DNA of 64,000 bases from Crossaster papposus (lineage: Eukaryota > Echinodermata > Asteroidea > Velatida > Solasteridae). Positions 23,542 through 35,996 of the stretch are shown here, piece by piece. Positions within the stretch are counted from its first letter, which is position 1, and each line of letters begins with the position of its first letter. The stretch is taken from positions 1 through 64,000 of the forward strand of contig JBAIAA010000446.1 in the NCBI GenBank assembly GCA_037893245.1. The letters run 5' to 3'. A program made the position numbers and the translations under genes. A model generated the notes under the pieces. That model was not told the origin of the DNA, ran no database searches, and saw only the letters and a list, made by a program, of their open reading frames with translations.

Positions 23542-24618
23542 ATTAGGCTCAGATTTGAATAAAAAACAATTGTTGAAAATTTGAAACGTATGTAGATTCA
23601 GTTTGTCAAAATTGTCAAATGAAGGCGCGCCACAAGACTAACTAAAGACATGCTCCGGTTGATTTGAAGAAAGTTCTTTATTAGGACATCTATGCATTGC
23701 TGATATTTAAAAAGAAATTATAAGATGCAGTATACACACAGTATTTACAGTGCTAGAAATTGCTAGAAGTGCATTAAGATAATCAGGTAGCATATAGTGT
23801 GGTCGAGTACGTAACTAACATGTTCCCCGAACTGCTAAACCAAAAACATGTTGTTTATTTTATTTTTTTATTAAAAAAAAAATTAATACATAAATCAGCA
23901 AAAAATGCTGGCCTACTGCATTACTGGACGGAATTTTTAAGGACGGATAATAATTGGCAACACGGCCAAATATTAAATAGAAAACAATTACAAGATATCA
24001 TGATGGTTGAATATACAATGGTCATAGGATGTTGCTTGTTATAAACCTATAAAGCTGATTACACTGAGCAAGTAAATCCATCAACTTGGTAGCAGAAATT
24101 GCGATTGAAAATATAGCAAAAATGCATATAATGACAATGCTGCTTTCCAGATGCAAAATTTGTGCTGATTTAACCAGTTCGCGCCGGGATTATTTTAACG
24201 TCACCGAGCCGAGGCGCAGGATTATCTTTTACGAAACTCGATATGAGGCGGTGTAGGGAAGCACACCCACGCATTTGCGCGCTGCTGACAGATGATTCCG
24301 GCCTTGCTCGTGGCGTGTTTATGCGTCATCTGTATTAAATCTAGAGAAAACTTGTATATAGTCCTCTGGCGCAAACTGGTTAATGGGGTCGTCTGTATAT
24401 GAATCAGATTTCGTTTTTTATCTACTTCGTTTTAATACCAGTAAATTCTCCAACGATTCTTCAAAGTTATCCAATCAAAAAAGCAAAGATTTCTTCTAAA
24501 TGGGTAGTTTTTGTATTATTTTTTGCTACCAAGTCGAAGGATTTCCACATAACTTGCAACAATGGTAAACATGATCCCTGTTAAATTGGAACCCCCTATA
24601 TCCCATCACTTAGACCCC
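23542..24618. other. Tail-to-tail intergenic region LRRC6 / TEKT2
   Basis: AT-rich 3' flanks of two converging genes. Besides the TTAA element at 24170-24383 nothing recognisable is present; the open frames (for example 23799-24044) look non-coding. Confidence 0.6.
24170..24383 (+). mobile_element. TTAA MITE family C, copy 1
   Basis: TTAA at both ends with inverted termini CCAGTTCGCGCCGGG and GGCGCAAACTGG. The interior contains GGATTATTTTAACGTC, AAGCACACCCACGCATT and CGTGTTTATGCGTCATC. The same blocks recur at 31429-31670, 41112-41275, 42435-42672 and 46746-46891. No coding capacity. Confidence 0.8.
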
Positions 24619-27590
24619 TCAGTACTGAATTGCATTCATGGCGGTATAGATCTCTCTGTCGGTGCGGAAGGTTCCCAGGTTTTTCTGGGTCTGGGTGATG
24701 GGTCGTGAGGTCAGCTGCTCTCGGACCCTCATACACTTGTTGTCAAGATCCAGCGAGTTGTTTTTGAGAACTAAGTCCTGCTTGATGCGGTAGAGTTGCT
24801 TCTCATTAGCATCACGGATGTTGCTGTTAGGATTAATAATATAAGAAGACAATTGAGTAAGATTTTAGTCTTTAGCCACTAATTTCCATTAAAAACACGC
24901 AAGCATCTCGAACTAACAAAAAATGAGAAGATTTTAAGCTTCACAAGACTATAGACTATATAAATAAAATTTGCTGATCTGAGGAAAAGAATCCCAAGGT
25001 AAGCTTATATAGCCCAGGTAACGGAAAGAATTTTAAATGACAGTGATGTTAATATTCTTTCGTTATTTCTTAAGGTTGCAACTATATGGTTCACAATATT
25101 ACCATAAAGTTGGGGGTTAAACTTCAGCTGAAAAAAAACCAGTTACAAATAACAGGGGTGCCAACAAAACCTGCTACTTCTCTACAAGTACAATGTACTA
25201 GTTATCAACATCGGGTCCAAACTTCTCAGTTACAACACTCATTGCTAATCAACTAAGAGCAACTTACTGTGAATCCTGCAGCTTATTCTGCAATGCCTTG
25301 ATAGAATCTTGTATCTCATGTACCTCGCCCACCAATCCATACTGGGCATTGTCTCTACACAGCTCTACGTTAGGTCGGTAGGTGCGATTCTCTAGACGCG
25401 TCATGGCCAACATCAATGGATTCTGCTTATCTTGAATAGCGCGCTCAAGATCACGAATGTTCTTCTCCTGTTTCTCAATCTCTTCTTCCGTCTGTAATTT
25501 TGAACAGAGACATCGATAAGGAATATTAAACGGATATATTCATGCTAATCAATTTGGATATCTAGAAATACAGGTCAACTTTTGATTCAATACTACAAAA
25601 CATGTTTTATAATCTTGTTTTATAAAACAGTATCTTCAGTTCAGCTTGAAACAAAAAACTTTATAAAATGGATTGTATTAGATAGGAATACCATTTTTGG
25701 ATATTAACTCAATATTTTGCAAGGACCTAATAAGACTGGCATTTTGTCCTCTGTTTCACTGACTTCTAGAAGCATAATCTCATCTTTTCTTCAATCTCAT
25801 CCAGACTCACATTCTTCTTCTGCCATTCATCCTCATCTTTAGCTTGCTCCATCTCATGGATGCGTTTCCGTAGAGCAAACTCCGAGGCCTGGCGTTGAGC
25901 CTCTAAGTCATTATCAGTATTCTTGATGGTGCTATTGATAGCCTCACGTAGGTGCGTCGAGGACCTTATCTCAGCATTGGCACGGTCAGTGTTATATTGG
26001 CTAAAGTCCTGCCATGTCTGGGGGGTCACGCTCCTGTTGAACAAAATACAAATCAAAGTGGAATTACTATATACATAACGCTGTATTTATTCCTTGATGA
26101 ATTACATCACGAATGATGGGGAGATAGGGCAGTAAAGCATATAAGGAGGTGATTTGGGGAGGATCGAGTTTAAATGGATTGTGTTGGCTGAATTATTCTG
26201 TTCTAATAAAGTTGAAATGGAAGAATGTTATGACATGCCTGCAGTTAAAGATGAGTTTTATCCCTCTCCCCTCCCAAAGGATTTTATTACTTTTTTTAGC
26301 AGCAATTTTTTCAAAAATGAGTCTACCTAACTAAAACATTGTCCCCATTCAGAAATGGAACAATTACAAATGTTAAGTTCTTTGTGGTCTAGCAAACATA
26401 TCTTTTGTGCATTAGGAGCACAAACTAAGACAATTCCAACTTTTTATTAGAGAGTTGCTGATGTCCAAACTAGAAATTGTAATCAATGTTTTGACCAAGA
26501 TGGGCGTGGCTGGAACACGCAGTGGTGTGTAGAAGATATGCACCTGTTTTAATTGCAGATAATTGTGCAGATAATTCTTAACTAAACTAACCCCTTGGGT
26601 GTACGTGTGGAGTTAGGCTGCAGACAGATATCAGGTGAATCAATGCTTAGGTCCTGGCAGTATGTATCAATCTGCTTGGCTTCTGACTTGTCACGCAGAT
26701 CGGCGGCTAGTTGTTGGCGGGCCTCCTGGAGTAGGCACAGCTGCTCAAAGGCCGAGGCCACTTTGGCTTGTAAGGCCTCCTTGATACCTTCAATCACGTT
26801 CACTTCCTGCAAAAATATTTCACTTAATTATTTGGTGAATGATTCTAAGGCTACAAAGAGGGGTTATTTTGTTTAGTTTAAAAAAAATATTGCTTTTACA
26901 TGAACATGGAAGAAATATTAGGATAATTTACAACCTAAACAATTACATAAATATTTTATCTTTTGGTCTGGTATATAGAGAAATCATAAAACAGGTGCAA
27001 GATGCCATTCTTAATATAAAACAATGAGAAATAAAACATTTACCAAAATAATGTAGAAGAAGTTTAGCCAATTGTGTGGTCCATTTTTATAGAAAGGGAA
27101 TTTTCATTTACTGATTATTTAAGAATTAGAGTTTCAAAAAGCTATATGTCAAGTCTGTTTTCACCTTATCCAATTGTGCGCTTGCTTCATCATCAACTAC
27201 ATCAATCTTCCTGCGTCCATCACGGTACGTAACACACTCTGTGGCTACGTCCAGTGGTAGTGCTTTGGCCTCTAATGCCCTTTCAGCCTCGTCTTTGTCA
27301 CGTGACAGACGCGCAATCTCTTCGTCGGTATCTGCTAGAGTCTTTTCTAGTGTTTCCCTCCACGTTTCTATGTCATCAATGCGGTTGGACAGACGGGTAG
27401 TACTATCGTGGATGCCCCAGGCTGTGCGGTTGTAGGTCTCGTTGCGTAGCTGATGTGAGCTCTGTCGTGTGTCGTGTGAGCCGTCACGGAGCTTCTCAGC
27501 ATTAGTTGCCAGGAGATGGTTGTTGGTATGCCAGTCAGACGGGGCATAGTGGGTGGCTGGCTTGCTGGCTATGTCTGCTCGGATAGACAT
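24619..27590 (-). CDS. TEKT2: Tektin-2 (tektin B1 type)
   Basis: Five coding exons, 27590-27165, 26806-26592, 26033-25811, 25491-25268 and 24823-24619, join to 430 aa, the usual tektin-2 length. The start is MSIRADIASK, preceded by an acceptor-like TTTGCAG, so the 5' UTR is split. Family markers in order are DWHTNNHLLATNAEKLRD (about residue 19), LPLDVATECVTYRDGRR, VIEGIKEALQ, ASAFEQLCLLQEA, TPQTWQDFSQYNTDRA and the tektin signature RPNVELCRD (residues 327-335). LKNNSLDLDNKCM follows near the end. Nearly the whole chain is predicted heptad-rich coiled coil. Tektins line doublet microtubules of cilia and flagella as inner proteins. The exon 3 donor is AAGAAT|GTGAGT; reading through it would give a false C-terminal extension ending MRLCF. 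Confidence 0.95.
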
Positions 27591-27762
27591 GACTGACGTT
27601 GCTTCCTGCAAAGAAGTTAGGCCCAACGTTATTATAACCATTAATTCTCGCGGTCGGCATGACGTCACGAAGGCGAGCCGTTCATAATCATAGCAACAAA
27701 CCTCAAATTTTCCCCTTCACGCTAGTAAAGTGCAAAAACATATTGGGAAGTTAATCGAGGTT

Positions 27763-28068
27763 GGGTGTTGGTAAAAGTCGGAGGTGGTCGGAGCTAGCCG
27801 GAGGTAGCTTAATGCTGTTTGTATACATATATACAGATTACTGATTACACTGAATACAATTATACCTCTGGGTTTCCACAGACCATCAAAATTATATTTT
27901 GATAGTCTGTGGAAACCCAGAGGTATAATAATGTATTCAGTGTAATCAGTAATCTGTATGGGAAACTATATAGCGTATACAACAGTACTATTAAGCTACC
28001 TCCGGCGAATTCCCCTCAGGCTACCTCCGGCTAGCTCCGACCACCTCCGACTTTCAATACCAACACCC
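27763..28068. mobile_element. 306-bp foldback MITE with 9-bp target duplication
   Basis: The element begins GGGTGTTGGTAAAAGTCGG and ends in ACCAACACCC. Its two halves are complementary through GTCGGAGGTGGTCGGAGC, GGAGGTAGCTTAAT, ATTACTGATTACACTG and GGGTTTCCACAGAC to a small central loop near 27897. ATCGAGGTT lies directly on both sides (27754-27762 and 28069-28077), a perfect 9-bp duplication. It lies in the 5' UTR intron proposed for TEKT2. Length of duplication and terminal GGG would suit a Mutator-like or unclassified family. No protein is encoded. Confidence 0.85.
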
Positions 28069-28510
28069 ATCGAGGTTCCCGGATATGTCCGACAGCAAGA
28101 ATGATACTTGATAGTAAATAAAATAGGTTTTTTTGGTCCAATTGTATAAATGTTGACTTTACAAACTTACGTTTAAGTTAACAAGTCACTTAAACTACCG
28201 TGACTGTTGTGGTGAATCACTGTTGTTGGCTTTTACTTTTAGTTAAACAAAATAATTAAAAAAACTAATTAGGCCTACTTTGAATTCATCTGCTAAAACT
28301 TGTCCGCAAAATCCTTTGACAAATTGATAAAATTCCCATAAAAACAAAATCCAAATGTCCCCCCCTCCCTACCCCCTTTTCCCCTCCCCACGGCCACCGT
28401 ACCACGTCACGTCCACGCAAAAAGTTAGCCGGCGGTAGTCGGTACGGTGGAACTGGAAACAAATCTTAACTATTTTCTTATTTTTAACTAAAAATAAACA
28501 AGCAGCTTAC

Positions 28511-28580
28511 CTCAGATGTAATCAACAGAACCAGTGGAATAATACGACTTTCTGTGACACAGGTCTCCCCGAAATAAACT
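28511..28580 (-). other. TEKT2: Proposed 5' untranslated exon of TEKT2
   Basis: On the minus strand GATTACATCTGAG is followed by a consensus donor GTAAGCTG at 28510. With the acceptor just before the TEKT2 start (27605 region), this predicts a non-coding first exon and a ~0.9-kb 5' UTR intron containing the foldback MITE. The transcription start is not resolved, so the upper boundary is approximate. Confidence 0.4.
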
Positions 28581-29521
28581 TCGTTATCTCGTCCTTTTTA
28601 ACTCTCAACTCTGAATCAAAACGCAACGCAACGAATGCATGCAAAACCAAAACACACTCATTATGTTCGTCTCTAAGCAACGCAACATCTACCGAGCAAT
28701 CATACAAAAGCGCCTTTGATTTGTTAGTTATTTTTCATGCCGCGATACTAAACCAATCAAATTACAGTTTATAGACTGTATGGTGGCGTTCGGAACGCGT
28801 TGCATGTATTAGCGCCATGGAAACCGGAATGTTTACAGAGTTGAGATTATATCGACGTTGGTGGCGCTTTTGTTACTGCAGCGTCGTCTGCATTTACGCT
28901 AGGATTTTTCGACACAACGATGTCCAAACTTGTAATTAAACAAAAAACAAAACAAACAGGGCACTTCACCAGAAATAAACTTATTCTTAGTGAATACTTT
29001 TAAAAACATTGAGAATTTTGTTTTGGTCAAAATGCTATCAGTTTATTATGATATTCTGCAACTATACAATAAATTATTCACAAATTTACAAGCACATAAA
29101 TTCAATTTTATTTACATATTATACAAAAGTTGCAAATAAAAATATCCCAAGATAAAAACTCGGTTTAAGTTTTTGAACAGGAAACGAGCAATTTTCTTAT
29201 CCCTTGTAAAATTCTTGACCACAAACATAACATGGTTGGAAAGGTTAAATTGTGACAGAGTTCGTATATTTATTGATCGACTATGCAGGTTTGCTAAGTA
29301 TGGAATCATCTCAAGAACAGTAAACTGTTTTACAAACTGAGGGTTATATGTTATTACCAGCTTCACTGAAGCTGGTAATATTATTATTATTATTATTTTT
29401 TGTGGGGGGAAGTTAATACATTTCTGGGGTTAATACATGTATATGGATAAAACCCGACCATCCTATTGTCAGTTGTCTTTGACATTTCAATAAAAAGAGA
29501 ATTTAGACACATAACTGTTGA

Positions 29522-32500
29522 TCATGGACAGACCCATTTCTTCTGGGCATTATACAGGAAAGACTGGCCTTTATTGATGGTTTCAGGTCGGTAAGTTGCT
29601 GCAGAAAGAAAGACAAAATGCAATTAGTATCAGGAAATTAAACTTTCTGTTGTGTTAGGCAATGTTACAATTAGGTTGAGGTTGTGAACAAATACAGAAT
29701 AGAAAAATAAACAAAATCGGCAAAAGGGCAAATTAAAATCCAAGATTAAATTTACATCACGCCAACACAATTGCATCTGATGAATACATGTTCATGTAGC
29801 ATGTTCAAATTTGACAGACTGGAAAAACGGGACATTTTATACTTGTAAAACTTTGTGAAAGATATTCCTCTCGTCATAAATCTACAACTAGACACATTGT
29901 CCAAAGACTGATCCACACCTGGGACGAGTTGTTTTCAATCATATGACAACCATTCCAGCATTTATTTTTATTATCTCATTTGTTTTATTCCCAAATCAAT
30001 TCATAAATCAGGTTTAAGTTGAATCAGTGTCCTTCGTTTACTCTAACCCACACTAATCAGTTTTCAAAATCATTGCAACTGTCACACAAAAAGGTTCAAA
30101 TAAGTTAAGAGGGACTAATATTTCCATCTTAACAAGATCTTCTTCAGAGACAATATGGCTGTGTACAAGAAACAAACACAAACAAGTTGATAGAAATAAG
30201 TAAGAATGTATTATTTTCTACCTGGTCCTGGGTTATCGGAGGTTCTTTTGAGGTTACCCGTCCATCTGCTTGTTGTTGATACAAACACTGCTCCAGACAT
30301 ATAATGCTTAGGGGGACCCTTGTAGTTGACTAGTTCATAACTACCTGGGCCAGGCTCTGGTAACGGTGGAGGAAGGGGCATTGCAGGGGCAGATATGCAT
30401 AGATAATGCTTCCTCCTGTGTGGATAGATAAAGAAGAATTTAAGGAGAAAAAATGGGTAAACGACCAATGTGAAAACGAATTTGAGAAAAATTGTGGAAT
30501 TTAAGATTTCACTTAAGAGTCTCGCTTAAGGTTTCACTTAAGACATAAATAGAAGGCAGGAGGGAAATTACACAGAAGGAAGTTATTGAGGTTTTTTTTT
30601 AAAGGCAAAATTATCTAGAAACTGCTTTGGATACTTACGGCATAAGTAACCTATTAACTGGTTCTTCGACGGGTTCATGAGGCCTGTACTGGCCTGGACC
30701 GGGATTCTACCAAAATACACAAATACAGTAATCATTCATGAGTAACCAAAGATATGTTCCTAAAAATAAACATACTGTATAAAATCTCACTGTGGTATCA
30801 ATGTCACTTTGGGTTTTCCCCCGATACTCTTGTAGAAAATCAATGTACAGCAAACTAACAGAGAATTTTAGATATTCGGGCATTTAGTAGTAAAAATGAA
30901 ACACACATTAAAAAGAACACTATATTCCTTGCAGTCTGTAAACAAAATTGTGCTAATTTGAAGAGCTTGGTTAAGTTTGATTTGTATTTTCATTTGTTTA
31001 AGACAGTTTCACTGTACAGTGTGATGCAAACCACATATTTTAGGGTACTAGCAAAGCTTGCTGTGAGATAGGTTGACTTACGTCGGCGGGTGCCACAGCC
31101 ATTTGTCGTTTGGTCGTCGATTTGAAGCTACTGGTTGGTACGTTTGAAGATGGTTTGGTTAGGTTGTCATTAATGGTATACTGACCTGTGGAGTAGAACA
31201 ACAACTAAATTAAACAATAATACAATGGTAATTGTTTTTTTATTTATTTATTTCTAGCCTTTGCATGATGGTGTCCGAAATAAAACCAAAAGCTTTTACC
31301 CGTTGTTTTATTTAGTATTATCTAGTCACCATCACAACAATAACAATTAGAAAATTATTAGAGAGATTCTTTGGGAGTCTTGCAGCAAATGTCAAGTTCT
31401 CAATTTCCAAAGACGTGATCTGTTGTCTTTAACCAGTTCGCGCCGGGATTATTTTAACATCGCCGAGCCAACGGGCGGGATTATTTTTAACGAAACTTGA
31501 TCAGAAGCGGGTTCAGGCTGATAGTGCCGGGAAGCACACCCACGCATTTCCGGCCTTGCGCGCTGCTGACATACATTTCCGAACTTGAACTTGGCGTGTT
31601 TATGCGTCATCCGTTTTGAATTTGGGGAAATGTTTGCGTTTATATACGTCATCCGGCGCGAACTGGTTAACAGAGGGCAAGTAAAACTGAATCAGGAATA
31701 CCTATTATTTACATCAACAAATTTAGAACTTAGAATATAATAGTTTGGAAGTACATCGAGGTAGAAAACAAAATGATGATAAATCACTTACAAGGAGCAG
31801 GCGCCAATGTCTGGGGTCCCTGGAAATCTACTCTCTTAGTAGTTGACTTGAACGATGCTTGGAACTGACTGCCAGGATGTCTGTGTAATAGGCTGTCAGA
31901 TATCTGCATTTAAACAACAATTAATAAATTCTTAATTCACTGAAATCTACAACAATGCCACACAAGCAAACTGCAAAAAGCTTCAAGAAAGTTTGTGTTT
32001 ACAAACCAAGAAATGTTGCTGTTGGTTAAGAATGAGTGTCAGTCGATCGCAATGACAACAATCTTAAGATAAGAGATACAATTTTGTTTTTCAATCTTTC
32101 ATTTTTTCTGAAAACTATATTATACAATTTTGCATTGTTTTTGTAATGTTCTATTTTCTTTTTAGATGATGATGATCATCATGCATTTATAAAGCGCCAT
32201 CTATCTAGTTTCCTATTCCGAGGCGCTGCCAGGAACACCGGGGCGAACCCCTTCTCTTAGCGAAGAGTGTTACTGGGTTCTTTTACGTGCATTACACAAC
32301 GCACGGGACCTACAGCTTTACGTCCCATCCGAAGGACAAAGCAATAGTGGTTTAATTGCCTTGCTTAAGGACACACGTGTCGACACCGGGACTCGAACCC
32401 ACGCTCTGCGGAACAGAAAACCGAGTTCTTAACCGCCCGACCACGACACTCCACAAGATAACATCGTGGTCTGTAAGAATACAGTTGACTCTGGGGGAAA

Positions 32501-34059
32501 ATTCTGGTTAAAGTAAACATAAACCCCCAGGTCCCGACTACATTTATATGCACAGTGAATGGGACCAGCACTCCTCTTAATACACAATTCTGATATAACA
32601 AACACTTTGGCTAGGTCCGTCTGAGAATCTACTGTATATTTCGCTTCCGCATCAGCCAGATTTAAACATTCATGTGGTTTTTCTTTTTAATTAAGCTCAC
32701 TAGACAGAGCAGTAAATAATGCTGATTTACTTACATTGTATTGATTTGGTGCTGGTTGGTCCCCGCGCTTATCCTGTGCAATCGCAATAGGGCTGTGGAA
32801 TGAACTGGAGGCAGGTGCCTGATTGTAGTCACTCTGCGTTCTGAGTAGACTAGGGAGATTGTAGGCGGCAGAGCCGGGACCAAGAGTACCTTTTTGCCTT
32901 GGCATTCTGTGAGTCTGGTCATCAGGATCAAGATCAAACAAAAATATTTAATGAATAAGGTGCTGATTTTTAATAAAGTTAATACATATTTTCTTTTAAG
33001 AAATGCTTGGAGGAGAAGCCATTTGTCCAAATGTTGGACTTCCAGTTATCCAGTTATCCTGTATTAGTCTGTTAATCTGCTAACAGTTTTAACTAAGCAA
33101 ATCAAAGTCAGGCAAAAAGTAATAGTGTAAAAAAGACAAGAATACATCGTCTAATAACTGGAATAGCTTATCATTCGACTCAGTGATTTACAACTAACTT
33201 GGAAAGAAACGTTACTTGCTACATCAGGGGTGGATTTTTGTTGAGGGGCGAGTGAACACTAATCGAGAGATCGAGTGATGTCAATCATTCTCACCTTAGA
33301 TACGAAGCCCACACCCAAGCCTTTCTTGGAAAATGATGAACTGTCCTTGACAGCCCCTACTCTGAGATTGCCGTACGTTCCTGGACCAGGATTCTCATTC
33401 TAGCAGAATTAAGCAAAGAAGTTATATTAAAAGCACGAAAACCATTCACTTATTTGTGAGATTTAGAAATTTAATGTGCCTCCGGCTCTGTAAGAAATGT
33501 ATTTGTTACCACTTACAACATTTAGGTCATGGTTGAATCTTTTGGTTGTCCCACCAAATCCATTTTTATCTGTGTTTGGTGTGACGATGGTTTGATATTT
33601 GGTTGGTATTGATGACGTAGCAGCAACAACACCTGGGCCTGTAAAGAAAAACAACAAACAAACAAGAACAAGACTGAAGAACAGCGGCAGACTTCAGAAA
33701 CTCAAGAGAAAAACTTATTTTTATTTGCTTCATCTTGATCAAATCTGAATGAGCTGAAATTGTCTAAAAACTAACTAGGAAATGTTAACGTTAGATAAAC
33801 ATAGGCCTACTGTCACGATTTTGTTTTTCCATTTGCTGTTTTTTAAAATTCTTATATTTATTTTCAGAGTAGCCTAGGCTAAGTAATAAAAAAACAATAT
33901 TACAATATTTTATCACGAAATAGATCACATAAACAAATGACACTACGCGTAATTTTCACTCTGTGTTTACTTTGGCGTACCTTTGTGAAGTCTGCCGGGT
34001 CTTTCCCCACCAACAGATCTCCTGTAGCCATGTTCCAACGTCTGTACACTATCCGCCAT
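29522..34059 (-). CDS. STPG1: STPG1-like sperm-tail PG-rich repeat protein
   Basis: Nine exons join in frame to 346 aa: 34059-33981, 33638-33517, 33399-33295, 32914-32735, 31903-31792, 31185-31082, 30706-30639, 30415-30222 and 29598-29522. The protein starts [18 protein letters not shown]. It carries repeated Pro-Gly-rich motifs with following aromatic residues: [42 protein letters not shown] and NPGPATYRPE. Between them are Ser/Thr-Lys-Arg segments ([21 protein letters not shown]). It ends [23 protein letters not shown] repeats occur in sperm-tail and axonemal proteins; vertebrate STPG1 (MAPO2) has also been linked to apoptosis. The acceptor of exon 4 (GACCAG|ACTCAC) was chosen to keep phase and is the least certain join. 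Introns host a TTAA MITE and a SINE. Confidence 0.85.
31429..31670 (+). mobile_element. TTAA MITE family C, copy 2
   Basis: TTAA borders with termini CCAGTTCGCGCCGGG and CCGGCGCGAACTGG; the least decayed copy of the family in the window. It lies in an STPG1 intron between exons 31792-31903 and 31082-31185. The interior matches copy 1 (GGATTATTTT, AAGCACACCCACGCATTTCC, CGTGTTTATGCGTCATCC). Confidence 0.85.
32165..32455 (-). repeat. tRNA-derived SINE, family B, second copy
   Basis: The minus-strand head at about 32455 reads GTGGAGTGTCGTGGTCGGGC and carries the B box GTGGGTTCGAGTCCCGG. The body has CTTAAGCAAGGCAATTAAAC, GGATGGGACGTAAAGC and GCACGTAAAAGAACCC, and the tail ends GGCGCTTTATAAATGC plus ATGATG-type repeats. 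It lies in an STPG1 intron and creates a false open frame there. The body resembles a central region shared by many marine invertebrate SINEs (recalled, not checked). Confidence 0.8.
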
Positions 34060-35682
34060 TAATATTTCGGCATTTACAGATAATTTTTAAAGCACGTCAC
34101 GAGTAAAAATGATGTGCTGCTACTAGCCTAGTACTACTGCTACAGCAGTACAGGCTCTGTCCACAACACCTACTTACAAATGTCCCTACGCGCGCAAGAG
34201 CACTATATTTTTACATTTGGTCTCCATGAAGTTCCATATGTGTCAACAAAGTAATAAAATGTGGATACAATTTTTAAAACTATAATTACTTATATATCAA
34301 AACATGTTTTTATCAAAAAAAAAGCTGTGTTCACTAAAAGAAAACAAATGAAAAGTTATGTGCGCGGAATGATATCGTTACTATGGCTATAAAAGTTGTA
34401 AACGATGATTAGCCTTGTTTCCATCATCATCGGTGGACAACAAATATATGAAGTTAATTGCGGGGCCTTTGTCTGTTTAGTTTATCAAAAAGTTAACAAG
34501 AATTTGAAGTTTTTCAACAAAGAAGTTTGGCAACCCTGCATAGGGAAAGTTGGGGTAATAGAGAACCAAATAGTTTATAATCGTTTGCAAAGTACATGTG
34601 TAGATGGAATTTGCGTGTGGCAGGGGTGCTGGTGATACGATGTAGCCTAAATTAAATAATGGGTTTTATTTTAGCTCTTTTATCGACCTATTTTTTAAAA
34701 CACTGTTTGTCCAGTGTTTCCCCGAGCATCCTTGTTAAAAGCTTCGTGTCCCGAAAAAGTTTGAGAAAAATAATTTACCAATATTGAGTTTGCAAAGTTG
34801 AGTTAACTTACCCCCACGGAATTGTTACCGACCAAGCTTTATATATGCATACAAAATGTACTACATGTACATGTATGCGCGTGTTCGTACAGTTCTTCTC
34901 GTTCTTCTCTAGCTTTATCCACGTTGCCGGCTGGGAAAAAAACACCAGGAATTGTGGGTGGGCGACTTGTTGTTGTTGTTGATGTAAATTTATGGCGCGT
35001 GCGGCATTTTGGGCGACGTGACAGCTGCGTTTTGCCAACCATGATGCAAGTTGCAACTTTAGGAAAAGGAATGCAGAACATTCAACCAATGATTCGACCA
35101 CATAGTTGGCGTGGTGGTGTCGTATTAAAATCCGACTCTTGTGCAAATCGGACTCCTTTCATTGTTATTGGTTAAACCCTCTACGTACGTGACCGGTCAC
35201 GCTAGCTCTTCGCCTAATTGACCATCACTTAATTAGGCATGCGCAAAAATGAGTCCGTATTTTATAGAGTCTGAAATTTAGGCTACACCGGATACGATAC
35301 GATATGGCGATATGCCTTCTTTAGGACTATTCCAAAATAATGAAAAGTTTCAGAAACGATTTTTCAATACCAATTGGTACAACAACAAAAATACTAAGTT
35401 ATCATTTCAACATTTCAACATTAATCAAATACCTCATCGTATTTATAAATCGAATTTGAAATTTGTTTGGTTTGTTTTTGTCATGGTTTTTGTAGAGAAA
35501 ACTTTGACCGCGAGATTCATTGACGGCCTGAGTTTGGTGAACACCCCTATTTAAGTTTGGTCCTTACCGCACCGCACCTGGATACAATCGTGTACATTTT
35601 TACACGTACATTATATACAGTACACGTTGCACTCTTTTGTTCACATTGTATGCTTGCAAATCGTTAACTTGCAAAAAGTTTA
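34060..35682. other. Divergent intergenic region STPG1 / RRM2
   Basis: Contains the 5' flank of STPG1 and a mixed region at 34820-35180 where several short frames are open on both strands without recognisable protein content. No repeat family stands out. Confidence 0.5.
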
Positions 35683-35842
35683 CCAATCACAGCGAGGGTC
35701 GTTGAAGCGAAGTTGGTAAGGACCAATCAAAGGTTGTTTTTTAGGCACGGCACCCAAAGCAGTGACCTGGCCCAGTGACGTGCCGGGGTGTTGTACCGGT
35801 ATATAATAGGCACGCTGGGTGGTTTTTGGCAAGCGCGCCAAA
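35683..35842 (+). promoter_or_regulatory. RRM2: RRM2 core promoter: CCAAT, TATA and E2F-like sites
   Basis: Two CCAAT boxes (35683-35687 and 35723-35727) precede a TATATAAT element at 35800-35807. An E2F-type word GCGCGCCAAA follows at 35833-35842, preceded by TTTTGGCAA to give a near-palindromic TTTGGC/GCCAAA pair. The ATG of RRM2 is at 35997. CCAAT plus E2F control is well known for S-phase RRM2 promoters in vertebrates; that this one works alike is inference. Confidence 0.6.
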
Positions 35843-35996
35843 CTCAATTTTGCGATTGTTCAATCATTCATCCTGTTGCTCCCGCCTAGACCACATCAGT
35901 TGTAGATCCTCGCTAGTTTAGTTTGCCCCCAACTCAAAAACTATTTATTTTCATCTTGTCATTGCAGCTGCAAAGTAGCCTCTCAAATCACTCAAA

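Noticed and set aside
25766-25810. C-terminal extension of tektin exon 3 (ending MRLCF)
   Set aside because: Reads through a consensus GTGAGT donor; family alignment and phase need the splice at 25811.
34822-35175. 117-codon plus-strand frame upstream of RRM2
   Set aside because: Overlapping frames are open on both strands, there is no recognisable protein and no consistent splice sites.
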